A stretch of 64,000 nucleotides of DNA from the NCBI GenBank assembly GCA_023055505.1, contig JALIRH010000023.1, positions 9,058,423-9,122,422 on the forward strand. Direction: 5' to 3'. Position numbers and translations under genes: made by a program. Origin of the DNA: Callipepla californica brunnescens. Taxonomy: Eukaryota; Chordata; Aves; Galliformes; Odontophoridae. Positions 21,960 through 35,900 of the stretch are shown here, piece by piece (positions within the stretch are counted from its first letter, which is position 1; each line of letters begins with the position of its first letter). The notes under the pieces are model-generated. The model made no database searches. It was not told the origin of the DNA and saw only the letters and a list, made by a program, of their open reading frames with translations.

Positions 21960-22960
21960 CTTATCAGCTTCTGTCATCTCATGGACCCACCATTAAGAGA
22001 CCCTAGCTCTTTGTCTCTGCATGCACTTGCCATTTCTTGCCTACTCCTGAGCTTTATTTTGTTCCTCCTGTCCCTTCCACTTCCAGGAGCTGCAGGACAG
22101 TCTCTTAAGGAGTATGCAGCTTGCCTGGTGGAGTCTGAGTGCTTCTTCTGGTCCATATTTAGCCAGCCCTGGGCTGGGCTGACAGTGTAGGAAGAGCCTG
22201 TCTACCTCTGCTGCACCAAAACCCTTCATGACCCTATCCTGGTCATCTGATCCCAGGATGAATGATACCTCGGGACCTAAAGTCACAGTTGCCTTTTCAG
22301 AAAATATCTGCTCAGAGCTAGAGTGGCTCTGGCTACTTTGCTGTGACAGCACAGTCATGCTAGCAGTACTGTGAGAGCTGAGGGAAAGAGATAACATGGA
22401 GGTAGGATTCTGGGGACATGACTCTTTTCTGTCTCCATCTTTCACTCTTCCCCTCTCCTGCCACAAGGAAAAGGAGGGCTCTATTTACAAGCTCTCATTT
22501 TTAGCCATATCTCATTCAATGCAACAACCCAAAAGGCATCAGAATGCTTCATCCAATGCACAGATACTTTTAACATTTTTGTAGACCTTAAGGGGTAAAA
22601 TAAATTCTGACACCTTTCAGAGTCTTGGACTGACTGAGTCACTGGTCAGTCACTGGTCTTGGTAAGCCCTAGCTGGTCCTGCCTGACAGCCTCCAAACTT
22701 GGTACATGGGTCATTCCCCGCCTGCAGAGTAAACCTGAAAGTACAATTTGCTCCAAGTTCTCTCCAATCCTGCTAGCACTCTGCCAGTGTGCCAGCTGCC
22801 TCTCCACTTCTGATACCTGCCACAACGTCTTGTAGTTGGCGCTTCCAGCTTCTGTGCTGCTGGTACTCAGAATAATTTGAAGTTGAATCTGATCCTGTCT
22901 ATCAAGAAAGTAGCTGTAGTTGGTGTTGTTCATAAATTCTAATGAGTAAACCACAAACTA
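21960..22960. other. moderately GC-rich block, unassigned
   Basis: Noticeably less AT-rich than its surroundings, with no gene identified. The longest frame, 22041-22466 on the - strand, has no recognisable domain. It lies on the 5' side of the antisense CR1-like relic and could be an unrecognised retroelement part. GACTGACTGAGTCACTGG repeats with GTCAGTCACTGG around 22629-22656. Confidence 0.4.
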
Positions 22961-24284
22961 GAAAAACTATTTTGTCTTATTTATTAAGAGCAGACGTCCT
23001 TTCTACTTTTTCAGTGGTCATCTTGTCCATGTCTCCTGTGTTTTGTTTGTTTGTTTGTTTGTTTCTGAGGACAAATGTTAATTATTACCTGTGGTTACTT
23101 ACTTTAAAACATCAACAAAGTAAACATAAGAATATATATCTGTAGTGAATTACTGTGAATCGTGGGATCCGCAAACATTTACATACAGTTGGCTATTTGG
23201 CTGCAGCATAACTTCCTGGCCTTCGCTCATAAGCATGTTCCTTTCTATGGTCTTTTGTCTAAGGCAGACCAAAGCCAATGGAAATGCTTCTGTCAGCTCC
23301 AAGAGATTATGAATGAAATCTGGATTCATCCAACTACTTGCAGTTTATGGATAAGGTAGTGCAAAACAACAAAACAAGCAAGCATTGGTTTCAGCTTAGC
23401 ATCACAGCTTCTGAAAGAAAGGTTTTGTTTTGTATTGAAAAAGAATAGATGTTTCCACAAACTAGCCTCTAAGTGTCAAATAGTAACTACTTCTGCAGGT
23501 TATTCATAATCTTCTCCCACACAAGAAACATGATTCTTCAGGAATTTCCCAAATTAAAGAACAAAATGAGTAGAATCAGCTGGGCAGCACTAGAACCAGA
23601 AAGGAGAGGGTTGACTGAGAATCCAGCACAATATTTTTGCCAGGTTGATATTTTAAAGTTTAACCACAAACTGTGGTTCTTTAGAAAAGCAATAACATTG
23701 ATAGACTGACTTGCTACTCTTAAGATCTGTAAAACACTTTTGCTCTCAGAGGTTGTGCATATATTGCCAGACAGACAGGGACCAAGGGTTCCCTAATCTA
23801 GTCTGTTTTCCACATGCTGTAAACACTTACCTGTCAGTTTTAAGTTTTGAATAAGTTCTTGTTCATTAGGAGCTGCACAATTTCTCTTTGATTTCAAGAA
23901 AAAAAAACCTGCAGAAGGGCAGCGCCACAACTTCTGTGTTTTCATTTTCAAGCATGCCTCCAGCAGCAGAGTTTTCAGTAAAAGTATGCACCCCATGCCA
24001 CACTGGAGCAAAAGTTATTATCTCATGCAGTAGCACTTGCTGAGCCATATCTGTTGAAACTGTCGGAGCTGAATGAAAGAGAAGCTTTGGGTGATCACCA
24101 TCAGGCTACTAGTTACTTCAGACTCCAGCCTTCACATTTCAGTGTAGGTGGCTGTTCTGTATCATAATTTCTACTTAATAGCTGTATTATTCATCAGGCA
24201 GAGGCTCCAATAGTGGAAAGCTTTGGGTTTTTTGAATGTCAAGAAGAGTCTATTCCTGATTAATTCTTGTGAGTCCCTGTGTCA
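22961..24284. other. intergenic sequence, nothing recognised
   Basis: Contains a (GTTT)n tract at 23041-23064. No convincing gene or transposon. Confidence 0.55.
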
Positions 24285-24640
24285 TGGTTTTGGGATTTTG
24301 TTAATAACATCTGTTGGGATATAACAACATCCATCTTGCCTCTTTATACCTAGAAACTGGATTTCCTGTGCAGGCCCTTTTCACTTTCGTTTTGCTTAAT
24401 AGCGAAGCCAGCTCACAGGAGGATCTGGATTATTCACTCTCCTTTCTCGAAAACTTCCCCTGCTGTATTGCCCCACACAGTGATATCATCAGTGTATTCT
24501 AAGTGCTCAGTAGCACCGTCCTGTTCCAATGCAGTTTGGATCAACCCATGGCAAATGGTTGGGCTGCACTTCCACCTCTGGGGCAAATGGTTCCAGGTGT
24601 ACTGAACAGCCCTCCAGGTGAGGGAGATTAAGCAGATACT
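24285..24640 (-). mobile_element. ERV-L-like pol fossil, reverse-transcriptase fragment
   Basis: Read from 24640 downward on the - strand, it gives a retroviral RT palm region. Motifs include SPTICHGLIQTALEQ and a YTDDI sequence near 24483-24497 at the place of the catalytic YxDD box, followed by a VWGNTAGEVFEKGE-type segment. Stops and at least one frameshift break it. The spacing and motif style are those of ERV-L/class III endogenous retroviruses. No LTR is seen next to it, so it is an isolated internal fragment. Confidence 0.75.
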
Positions 24641-24757
24641 TGAGGAAGGGATGTTGTGACTCAGATCTGAGGAGGCCCGAGTTATTTGGTGTCTGGCTTA
24701 TGCTTACCAGGCCTTCATACTATCCCAGAGAAGCAGAGAGTTTTTGAAATAGAGTGA

Positions 24758-24988
24758 GAGAGCCTCCGAGCCAAAAGGGACAGTCTTTTAGCTGACAAAT
24801 AGGCTCTCCAGTCCAATTTAGATAGCCTCCAGTCTGAGCAAGATGCCTTCCAGTCTCAACAATATGCTCTCCAGTCCAACATGGACGCACTCCAGTCCAC
24901 ACGTGATGCCCTCTGGTCTGAGAGAGATGTCCTCCAAACTGAGCATGATGCCCTCCAATCCAAACTGAATAGTCCCCAGTCTCAACAA
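24758..24988 (+). repeat. 11 x 21-bp repeat encoding heptads (coiled-coil-like)
   Basis: Eleven consecutive 21-base units without any indel. Read on the + strand each gives seven residues of the form D-A-L-Q-S-x-x (DALQSTR, DALWSER, DVLQTEH, DALQSKL). One unit begins with a TAG stop, and another TGA lies just before the array. The heptad period and Leu/hydrophobic spacing are those of a coiled coil. It adjoins the ERV-L-like fragment but in the opposite orientation. It may be the remains of a retroelement Gag coiled-coil, or of a host gene exon; I cannot decide which. Confidence 0.8.
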
Positions 24989-25019
24989 GTCAGGCTTTTT
25001 ATTTTAACATGAACAGGGG

Positions 25020-28000
25020 CACTACAATGAGGGCTCACAAGTCCTGGATCGAGTAGTCAACTCAGCAGCAAGCAAGAAGGGCCAGTATTCAGTGCTATTT
25101 ATTTCTACTGCAGCAGTACGTCTAAAGTTCAGTTCTATACCATCATTAACAGCAGAATGTTGGTGCTTATATTCACAAGTTTGGAACAATACCAATGAAA
25201 CTGCTATAACAGGATTCCACAATGTGTCAATAGTGACATCAGGTTGTACCAGTTTCTCTGTTTTTCAGTCATTCCTTGCCTTCTCCATTCATTTCAGGAC
25301 ACGTGAACAGTAAATTCTGAAGCAGAGTAAGGAAGCATACCCTCATGCAGAAGACTCAGGTCTAAAATTAAAATGGCAGATGTGGCAGCACATAGCAGAA
25401 GATACTCCATTTCTTCATATGAGCTGTGATCAAAGTAGTCCTTCAGGAATTTTCCATTGTCAAATACCAGAACTAGCAAACGGCCTAAACATTACTTCCT
25501 GCATAGTGCAGAAATGCAGATTTTTCTGTTGAAATGACTTGTGTATATCATGGGAGAAAACCAGGAAGAAATCACAAATGCATACCAGGTCTGCTGTTCA
25601 GTATTTGAGAACCTAGCACTAAAGTTGGTATCTGCCCTTTTTTACTTGGTAGTCTTTTACTAGAGTTGAAATTCAGATTTGTGGATGCCATATTTAGGGC
25701 TATTTGCAGCCCGATTTGCTATGGAAACAAGGATTAAATGATCATATTGCCTTTGTTTCTCCTATTTTTTCAAATCATACCAGCTACACATACATAGCAG
25801 AGAGGAAAATCTGAAAGCTGTAACACTCATAAAAGACTTCTGAAAAAGAGGTCCAGCTAGAAGAGGACTCACTGAAGAAAGGGATATTCCTAGAGTCTAA
25901 CTCTTAGCAATAGCCAGAATATCTGTAAGGGAGATAAACCATCTATTTAAAAGCTTCAGATACAAGAAAGGATTTAAATGTAACTTGAACCTCCCTTATC
26001 ACTTAAGACAACTGACATCAACTAACTAGGAGCTATAAGCCTGTGGTAAATCAAGTTTAATTTATCAATGCCCCCAAATTCACAAGATAGATTAAATAAT
26101 TACTCCAGATGGAGAAAAAGTTTGGACTAGCAGCTTGCCAAACAAATTATTCTGGTTTGTAGAAGTTCCAAATAAAGAGAAATAAGCAGTTAACTGCATT
26201 TTGTTTTGTTTTGTTTATCAGCACACAAAATGTGGTTAACTAAAATCAGAGTGAGATTCTTTGAATACATGCTTAGAGATGCAGAATGCGAGGGAAAAGT
26301 AGCAGAGCTATTTTGGATACCTCTGTGAGGACAAGGAATAAATTACTTTATTTTGAGAAAGTTGCTTTGCATTTCCATGAGAATTGACATTTATTCAGAA
26401 GAGGCAGACCTGCCACGTTTAGAACGTCTGCTGAAAATGGTGGGACCATTTGCATGTTTTTTAAAATACTGTATTTTCCTTCTCTCTTTCTTGCTCTTTC
26501 CCATCTTCCCTAGAACATTCTTTAAAAGCCTTCCCTGAATCGAGACGTTTAACAAGGTCAGTTTGGGCCACTTGCCCACACAGGAAGTGAAATGAAACGT
26601 AGACAGTACCTGTGTTAGCCACCAGCTTTGCAAGCTCTTGTCTGCAGCTGCTGCACCCATGAGGGGGGCCATAAAAACAAAAAAAAAAGATGAAAAGCAC
26701 AACGCCTCAAAGTCAGTACTTATTTTGCAATAGTGGTCACTGAGAACATGACTGCATCTGAAGAGAATTAAGTGAAGTGGATTCTTCAAGACTGACATTC
26801 TTTTCTCATAATATTAATCACAGTGTAAATGTGCAGTAGGATACTAAAACTATGAGAGGAACTTGACCAATATAATTTGCAGTTATGAGGGGGTTTTTGA
26901 GCATCGTTACTGACTTTTTGAAAACAATAGAAACTGAAAGTATTTACTTCCTATCACCAGTTATTATTAAATTTTTTATTACACGTTTTAATCTGAAATT
27001 TCCGTTCCCGTTTCTTTTGAGAAGAGTATGAAATTTACTCCACAGAAGACAATAAAAGTCAAGGAAGTTTAAATATATGTAAATGTACATAATTTAGCGT
27101 AATTCAAGTACATCTAATGCAATTGTGTTTTTCTCAAACATTTATATAGGAACTCTGGAAATCAGGAGCTGGATTTTTTTTCTCTTAACTGTAAGAATGA
27201 CCTCTAATGCAACATCTTCTCATTGAAGTAATAGTATCTGTATTCAGTTCTGTCTTCATACCAACAAAATAAACCTTGCCACATCATTTAGTTTCTGCTC
27301 TAATTGAATATTTTCACTGTAATTCATAGCAAGAAAAAAAGTAAATTATACATAAATAAGTATATATTATAAATTAAATTACATCTTTGTATAATATAAG
27401 CAGTAATTGCAGTATGCTTAAAGTGGGAGGAGTCTTCTGGAGGTTCCGTGCTTAAACATGAATATCTAGAGGTGGTTGTCCAGGAACTCTGTAAAAAAAT
27501 TATGTTTTCCTCTGAAAGACTCCAGATAATGTTAACCTTATACACTGAAAAACAAACAAACAAACAAACAACAACAAAAACCAGAAAGAACCTGCAGTGT
27601 ATTTTATTCTCAAAATAAACAGAAATAACATACCACACTTTTTGAAACTCGTATTAATAATAAATTATTTAAGTTAGCTGTAAATTCTTTGGATCATTTC
27701 AAAGGTTGAATTGATTTGAGTTTTACTACCAGTGGGCTGTACAGTTTCTTAAACAATGGATACATTGCAAATAATGCACATTGTTCATCACAGGGAAAGT
27801 TTCAGGCAGTACATTTTATTGTGTAATTTTACATCATTGCTCAACCACAGAAAACACAGATGGAAACTAAAAGAGCCACAGTAATGGTTGACGAGAACAA
27901 AGAATTTCTTGTTTTCATTAAACACATTCAGGAAACGTATTTTAAAGTTACTTTGCTTCTTTGTTGAAAAATATTTGGAGGAAGGCTTTGGATTTAAGCT

Positions 28001-28590
28001 GCCTTATGTTAAAAATTAAGTAGTTGGAGGTTTCACAACTAGTGCATAGTTCACATTGCATTATATCTTTCCACCTATTTCCATGACCGAATTAAAAAAA
28101 TAATAATGAGAAAAAGAAATCCTAAAATGAAACAACAACAAAAAATCTGCATCTGAGAACAAAACATGTTCGTTCATTTAAATATCACTTTGTTCAAAAC
28201 AGTTAATATCTTGAGTATGGATAAAGGCCTGTAGAGCTGTTAAGGGTAATGGTGTGTACATATGCCAGCATTTGTAGAACTTACCACATCTGCTGAGCAG
28301 ATGCAGCGATGATAGAATTCTGAAATTCAGGGGTAGTGAAGCTTAAGACACCTTATGCAATTCAGTTCATGTTTGCTTGGAGATACGAGTTTTACTTGTT
28401 GTCAGGTGGGAGGTACAAGTTTTGCATTTCTGTAAGACTCAATTTTCATTTCTTGCGTCTAAACAAATAAACTTCCCTGTTTTCCATCTTTGCCAAACCT
28501 TGGTATTTGATGCAAAATAGGATGACACAGAGTCAAACACAAAGTGAGAGCTCATCAGCATTACCAAGCATCTGTATTTATTCATTCTGC
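25020..28590. other. AT-rich intergenic sequence
   Basis: Short frames only. The longest, at 26391-26798 on the - strand, has no recognised domain. A (CAAA)n tract lies at about 27547-27570. The part near 25020-25300 may continue the retroelement-like material upstream, but this is not demonstrable by eye. Confidence 0.55.
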
Positions 28591-28591
28591 T

Positions 28592-28785
28592 GTTGCAGAA
28601 CCTTGGAGAAAGGGCACAGTGCTGGCTCATAGCCAGCCTGTCATCCACCAGGACACTCAGGTCCCTCTCCTCAGAGCTCCTCTCCAGCAGGTCAACCCCC
28701 AGCCTGTACTGGTACATGCAGTTAATCATCCCTAGGTGCAAGACTCTACACTTACTCTTGTTAGACCTCAAAATGAATTTGAAAT
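28592..28785 (-). mobile_element. CR1 LINE fragment, antisense
   Basis: The reverse complement encodes CR1 motifs CRVLHLGMIN, YQYRLGVDLLERSSEERDLS and VLVDDRLAMSQ. It is internally truncated at both ends. Confidence 0.85.
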
Positions 28786-30140
28786 AAAATCACACTCAGA
28801 CATAGTGTGTCCGCTCAAGTCCATTGTGAGAAACAGTTTCTAGCCACAACAACAGCAAAACTGGTAAAAACAGTAAATTTTGTTGAATTCCAAACCTTGA
28901 AGTTTGTGAGCAAGGTGAAAGTCACCAGTGCTTAGCAATGGGATGGCACATTGCCAGAGAGAGTAATTTTTTCTCATGTCACTGACCACATTTGATGAAT
29001 CTCCATGCTTCTTTGTCTGACTGGTTCTGGTAACATTCTGAACTTCTGACATCTCAAGTGAGTGTGTCATGACTGATCATGAACAACCTGGTTTCTAATA
29101 TTTCATTTTTTAATTTCCTTCACCTGATTTAAGCAAGAATTTATTATACCCAGATATGAGATGCAAATATGTAAATCTTACTTCACTAAATTCTTCTTTT
29201 GTGTGTATGTTTCTGTTCAAGTGGCAGGAGATAGAAAATGTTTTTGCTATCTCTTAATAATGAAAAGATCAGAATTGGTAGCCTAGAATCTGAAAAGCAC
29301 TGAAATACACAGATCTTTCTCCCACTATATTCATTAGTTTTAATTTTTATTTTTGTAAGGAATGTATACAGACTTTCTTGTATAATGTTGTCATTTTGTC
29401 CATCTTTCTATTTTTTCATCTTTCCATTAAACAAAGCTATTTTGAAAATATTAAATCTAAACATCAGTTAAAAACAAAAAGAGGGAATTCCATAGAGATT
29501 TCTCATAATTATAGCAGAATTTTAGCAGGAAATCAATAAGACCCAAGAAGGTGAGGAAAAATTAGCTTGCAGGACTGCATACAGTTGTACAACTCAAGCT
29601 CTTGGTAGATAATTTACATCAGAGTTAGACAGACTTTCTGTGTTTATTAGTTCCAATAAAAGCAGAATTAGTTGGAAAGCAATACAGGAAATGAAAACAC
29701 AAATGAAACGAAGAATAACTGAAAGAATTGAATACCACTTGAGAAAAGTAAAGAGCAAATAAAATGAAAACTGAACTAAGAAACTGAGAAAAGATTAGTT
29801 GGAAATTAATGAAGAAATGAAAAATAAAAATTATTTCTAATTTACAGAAATTTAAACCTCATTTAATACAACACACTCTCCATATTTATTCACAATTCAA
29901 ATATGGAATGTCTGCACTGCAAATTAGTTACGGTTGGGTTTACAGCATTAAGCAGTTTATTCCACAACACTTGTTGCAAGAAAAGCATGTGGATGTTACC
30001 ACAAGTCTGATCTGATTCATTTTACCTCAGTTTTGTTCCTATAGTGTTTTAAAAGAAACACTGAGGTCTGAATAGACACTCTTCTGTTAAATTCCCTCTA
30101 CCTTATACTGAACTTCTGCGCGAGGAACAGTTTTCCCATA

Positions 30141-30173
30141 TAATAAATAAATAAATAAATAAATAAATAAAAA
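30141..30173. repeat. (AAAT)n microsatellite
   Basis: Eight or so tandem AAAT units. Confidence 0.95.
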
Positions 30174-32782
30174 TAGTAGAACTACCACCAACAAGAGACA
30201 TCACATCAGAAAATCCTCAAGGTTTTTTGTTTCTGGTTGTTGTTGTTGTTTGTTTGTTTCTGTTTTGTCATTGTTGTTTTCTTTTGGTTCAGATCAATTT
30301 GCCAGTTCTAAAGTAAACAGTATGGAGCAGTCTGAAACTCTGCAGTTTCTCGGAGTTTGCAATTATTTATTATTGTGCCAGCTATTGCTTTTACTTTTCT
30401 TGTCTCAGGACTCTTTCAATGCTGAAATTATTACTGCAGCTCAACAGACTTTGGTTGTTTGTATATTTATTGGCTTTCTTCCAAGGCTTTATCCAAAGTT
30501 TTGTGGATTGGGTGGATTAACACCACCAACACACAACCTGAGGGTCCTCAGTCAACTCAGATAACTTCATGCCTTTTCCTGTAAGAAAAGAGCATTGCTA
30601 GAATGAAGATCAAGCTGCTGGTTAACAGGCAAATTGACTTATTTGCCTCAAGCTGAACTTGTTCGTGGATCTATTTAGGGCTTCAACTTAACATCACTTA
30701 AATGTGCATGATTTGCAGCAGTTACAAATAACAACAATTATTTGTGTTCAGATTTATTAAAGAAGTGAAATAGTGTAATGCAAAAAAATAATAATAATAA
30801 TCTGAAAAGTGAACAGTAAGTTGTCTGGCAAAATAAGTGTAATTTTGTTTTCACTTACTATTTCTGGAGAAATATGCCTAATCCTACAATAAGTAGTAGA
30901 AGTGAATATATAGATACTCCATGTAGAAGCAAAATAAGGAAGCCTATTGTTCACATCAACTGAAGAATCCAAAAGGCAGAGAATTAGAATTTTATACATT
31001 TTTGTCAGTGCTCTTTTGTAAGTCATAGCAATAGACTTTACCTAGTAAATTAAACTGGAATTTTTTCTCGTACAACACATTTCCTTAGAAGATGAAACCT
31101 TTCTTAGGAAGGTCTTGAACATGTTTTAGTGGAATTATGTGTGAGAGCATGTGTAAATAACATAGGTGAATAGGTATACCACGGTACTCAAAGAAAAAGA
31201 CTTTCTGACTGACCTGTGTTTATTCTCAAAAAGCCACTGTTGTGTATTTTTCACATGGACAATTTGTGCTTTTGTGTAATAGCTCTTTCTGTGCAGAAAC
31301 ATGAAAAACATGAAAAACAGGGGACGTAAAAACTCTTCCATATGTTGCTGTAGGAAGTAAATTAAGAGCAAATAATGACATAACCGTCTTCTATTAGATA
31401 GAATCTATTAGGTTAGATTGTGTATTTTGATATCTTTGCACGGAATTTGGCACTTTGGAGGAGATAAGAACATATCCTTTCTTTCTCTTACCTGTTAGAC
31501 AGTTATTTCTCACTGCACTTTTCTATTATCTATCATACCGGAGTAGAAGGATGGGGGAAAAAGTTCATATTTTTCACTGAGCAGAGAGGGAATTTATTAT
31601 CTCTATGTACTTCATCAGTCTTCCTTCATTAGGCTTCAGAAACATTACTTCTGTAAGCTCCCACTCTTCCATCTTTTCAGCTCTGACTAGAAAGCTTGAA
31701 AGCCCTTCAAAATCTCTTTGTAAATTTTCCTTCTGCAGAAAGCAAAGCTGTGAAGACCATAGTGATAAGAGGTGGAAATGTGCCTGATTTCTTTCTGCAA
31801 TACAAGATTGAAACAAAGCCTTGTAGCTTGAAGGACCTCTGATTATCAATGGGCCTGAAGCACCTAGCTTATTACCAGAAAAACATAAAAAATAACATTT
31901 TCCCCTCCTAATTAACATTCACTTTTTCTCTACTTTTCTGAAAATTAAGAAAACCAAGTTGTTACGTCCCCACACATGTCATTTTTCCCCACACTCAATC
32001 AACTCTGCTAAGTTCGTCAGCTGCCAAATGTTTTACGTACATTATCTTGCTAACATTTGCATCCTGTAAAGTTGATCTGTCAGTTTTTTGTAAACTGCAG
32101 ACTTGGCTGTGATTTAACCAATAAGTAGAGTGAAAGAGTATTCTCCATCTTGGCTTGGATTAAATGCAAAGTACTTTGATCAAATATGAAAAAATCTATT
32201 GCTTCCTAATTAAAATAATGTTTTGTTATCAGCTTGTTTCATACTATATAGGGAATTAAAATTTTACTCGTTGCTGAACATATATATTCCTCTACAGCAT
32301 CAGCCAGACATCAAAGATAAGAGGCTTTAAGAGTTTAATTAGAAATGTTTTTAGTCTCAAATATATGCAAAGAAGATTAATACTAGTGGGCTTGAAAGCT
32401 ACATGTGATCTCTGATGACAACTCCTGCTTTGAGGCACATGCTTGTTTTCTAATTAAAACCCACAGTACCAAAATGAAGAGACATGTGCAGCCATTTGTA
32501 TTCTCCAGTCACAGTCACAATTAAAATATTGACACTAATCTCAGGCTCTGCTCTCAGAGGCAGTGAGGAAGACAGCTGAGATTAATATAATTTATCCACA
32601 GAAATTTCCCACAGACCTAGAACTGCCAGTTACAGTAATCACCATTTTCATATATGATCATTTCTTATATGAATCATCACTAGAAGAAAATCATATCAAA
32701 AGTTTTTGAAATAACTGATAAAAATTCTGGTATGTCCAATACTTCTAGTAAGAGTGTGCAATTGGGAAAATGTGACTTGTGG

Positions 32783-32938
32783 AAATGAAGAAGAAAAGTA
32801 AGAAATGTAGGAAAGGATGAAAGGAAAAAAAAAAGAGAGAGAGAGAAAAGGAGATGAAAAAAATAAAAATAAATTAAAAAGGAAAAAAGAAAAAAAAAAA
32901 AAAAAAGAGAGAAAAAAAGGGAAGAAACAGGCCCCAGA
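32783..32938. repeat. GA/A-rich polypurine tract
   Basis: About 150 bases almost entirely purine on the + strand, with GAGA and poly(A) cores. It is followed at 33005-33065 by two imperfect copies of GGATGGATGACGTCCCAT about 40 bases apart. Confidence 0.85.
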
Positions 32939-35900
32939 CTGAGCTACAGTGTGGTGGAGCAGTTCTTGAAGAGCTGTAGCCTTTGGGAAAGCCACACATG
33001 ATCTGGGATGGATGACGTCCCATCAGTCTGGGACACATCAGTCTAGGATGGATGATGTCCCATAGCAGGGATCCCATAGAGACCTGATTGACCATGGATG
33101 GTGGCAGAGTGTTAGAGACAGACAGCAACTGCATTGTCCAGACCTCTGTGCCACTTGAGAAGAAGGTGGGAGAGGGTTGATGGGGAAAATACATTTTAAG
33201 TTTGTTATTAGTTCTCCCTAGTCTGTTAGCAGTAGGCAATAAATTACAATAATCTTCCTTATTCTGAGTCTGCTTTGCCCTTGAGAGTAACTCGTGAGTG
33301 GTCTCCCTGTCCTTATCTCAGTCCGTGAGCCTTTTCTGTCATATTATCTCCCTCGTTCTTTTGAAGTGGAGGAGTGAGAAAGTGTTGTGGTAGAGCTTAA
33401 CTCACCATCAGTGTGAAAGGAGAGCTATCTGAGGACATACTGGATCCCCAGTTGTGACTCTTTCCTTCCCCCTGATCTGCCAAATGTGGCACATACAATT
33501 GGCTCCCCACTGAGTGATGATTTAACCTTGTTTCCTAAGGCAACCTTGGAAAACATTTTTTGGCAGTGCTGTTTCTAGGTATGCTGGTACTCTGTCTATT
33601 CTGAAAGGTTAAAGAATGTAGAAAAAGCAGATATTTATAAAGTTACAAACTTTTCATATTTGTTTCAAGTACACGGCAAAGACTAATGAGAGAAATCATT
33701 TGCAGATGAAAACGGGAAGTTAATCTTTCGAATAATCATTACCTTTTGTATAAAAGCTAACTTTTGGTTAACAGTAGAATAAATTATACCCAAATTTATA
33801 GCAAGTTTATAAAGTGGGGCACACGTTTACATATGAAATTTGGAAACAAGTAGGTGCACTGAATTTCAAGAGAGTTGTGTTCACGCTACGTATCTGAGAA
33901 AAGGTACTCTTTCCATTCTCAGCTGTCTTCTTTTTTTAATCCTCTGCCTATATGTAATATTACTGCATAGTAGTGCAGTGGAAAATTACATAATCTCTTG
34001 ATAACCTCTTACTTCAAATATATCGTAGGACTGATAAGTTTTTTGTTTCTTTGCTTGTTTCCAGTAGGAATTTTCTTTCCTGTCTGAGAACATTTCACTC
34101 ATTAGCTGAGCTGAATAGGTGAATTTTCAAAATTTGCAAAAACATTAATCCATGTTATGTAAAAGTTTGAGGATAGGACTCAAAGCATTTTCTGTCTTTT
34201 TAAAATGTGACTGTTTTTCAGTTGTGGTTTTGTTTATTTATTTATTTTTAACTTGAAATTTAACAGTAAAATGAAAATGTCCTTTTTTTATTAATTAAAA
34301 ATAAGAACTGTGCTGTCAACTTTAGAACTGCATCTTACAGAACTGTGAAAAGTAAAGAGCTAAATGTATTGATTAGCACTACAAGATTACTTAGGTCTTA
34401 TTATGTGATCATATGATGAACAAAAGACACTCCTACAAAATAAAATAGTTTTTTTTCTTTGATTTCTATACTTACATTTTTTTTTTCATGACATCCTTTG
34501 GCAAGAGAAATATTTATTTGCATTATAGAAGCAACTTTGAATCTGGGAGAAAAACTACTGGAAAAAAATCATTTTTATGTTAGATGCTTTCATGAACTTT
34601 TCAAAGCTTTTCAAAATCACAGATACACCTGTTATTTAAGTTTGTGAACACATAACATAGATATACAATATCTTTAATAAACGGACAGTTTACTGAAATT
34701 AATGGTTTAAGAATGGTTATTTCCATTTTGGAATGAATGTTTTTGCTATATTTGTTCAGAATTGCCAAGTGAGACATTAGAATTATTTTTTGTTTGTCAT
34801 ATTGAAGGTGTTCTGGAAGTTATTTTAAAAAGAGATGCAAAAAAGTTTAAAGAACCCAAATAACAGTGACATAATCAAAGAGTAAGATCTACTTAATGAG
34901 TTCTTCACACTACAGCATAATCATTTCTACCTAAGGGTTAAGAAATGAATGTGATAAGCTTAAAACGAGGAAAAAGAAAAGAAACCTAGATCGTATTTTC
35001 ATTTTGTTTGAAGCACGTCAATCAATTTGAGCAGCTTATTTCCTTGGTCACTGCAGAATGAATTTTCTGAAGTATGTTCTGAGTTCAAAATTGATAGTTT
35101 TTTCCATGTTTAGGGAGACAAAAGAAATTAGTGTTAGCACAAATTATTTTGGACGTGTCTGAAGGCAGAGAGAATGATTAGGCAGGGCCATGACAAATGT
35201 AATTAAACTTTCAGGTACAGTAAATGCCGTACTAGAAAGGTTGCCACAGATTTCAGTGAGCATAAAAAGATATTTTCTGATTCAATCAAATTCACATGCA
35301 TCATGAGAAGGAAGAAGAAAGAAAGACAAACAGAGGAGCAAGAGACATAGAGGATCATCTCCTACACTTTCGTGGGCTTTTGTTCTTCTGATGTTCAAAA
35401 TTTAAAGTCCCCCATCTTCATCCCCTTTGCTCTTCCAAGACTTTGAGTAGAAACTGAAGCAGGTAGCATGAGGAGGTAGGGTTGTTCGAACAGGAGAAAT
35501 TAAGTGTTAGAAGTACCTCACAGCAGCCTTGTTATGCCTTACTGGAAAGATAGGCTTTTATTGCTGTCATGGTTTCTGCTGAAAGTGTAGACAAAGGACA
35601 ATGAATTAAAACACAAAACAAACAAACAAAAAATATAAGTGAGGAAAACAGATATAAATTAGGAAAACAGAAAAAGAAATCCACTTTATGAGAGCAATTA
35701 AGGCTGCCAAGATAGTTTATTTAAAGGGTCATAAGGCGAAGACTACAGCAGCCAGGTGTGATTTTAGAGTTGACTCTACTTCGAGAATGATTTTTGACTA
35801 ATTGATTTCGAGAAGTGTCTTTAAATTTAAACAGCACTGTGATTGAAAACACTGAGAAAGAAAGAATGAGGAGGACTTCAAGTTAAGAACTGGTTTCCTC

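Noticed and set aside
24281..24310. TGTCATGGTTTTGGG as the start of an LTR
   Set aside because: It resembles avian LTR starts, but it is the complement of the continuing ERV-L-like pol reading frame, and no LTR end follows.
26391..26798. 135-codon frame on the - strand
   Set aside because: No recognisable motif and biased composition. No evidence of a gene.
31574..31918. 114-codon ATG frame on the - strand
   Set aside because: No domain, Kozak support, splice structure or neighbour context. Frames of this length occur by chance in 22 kb of AT-rich DNA.
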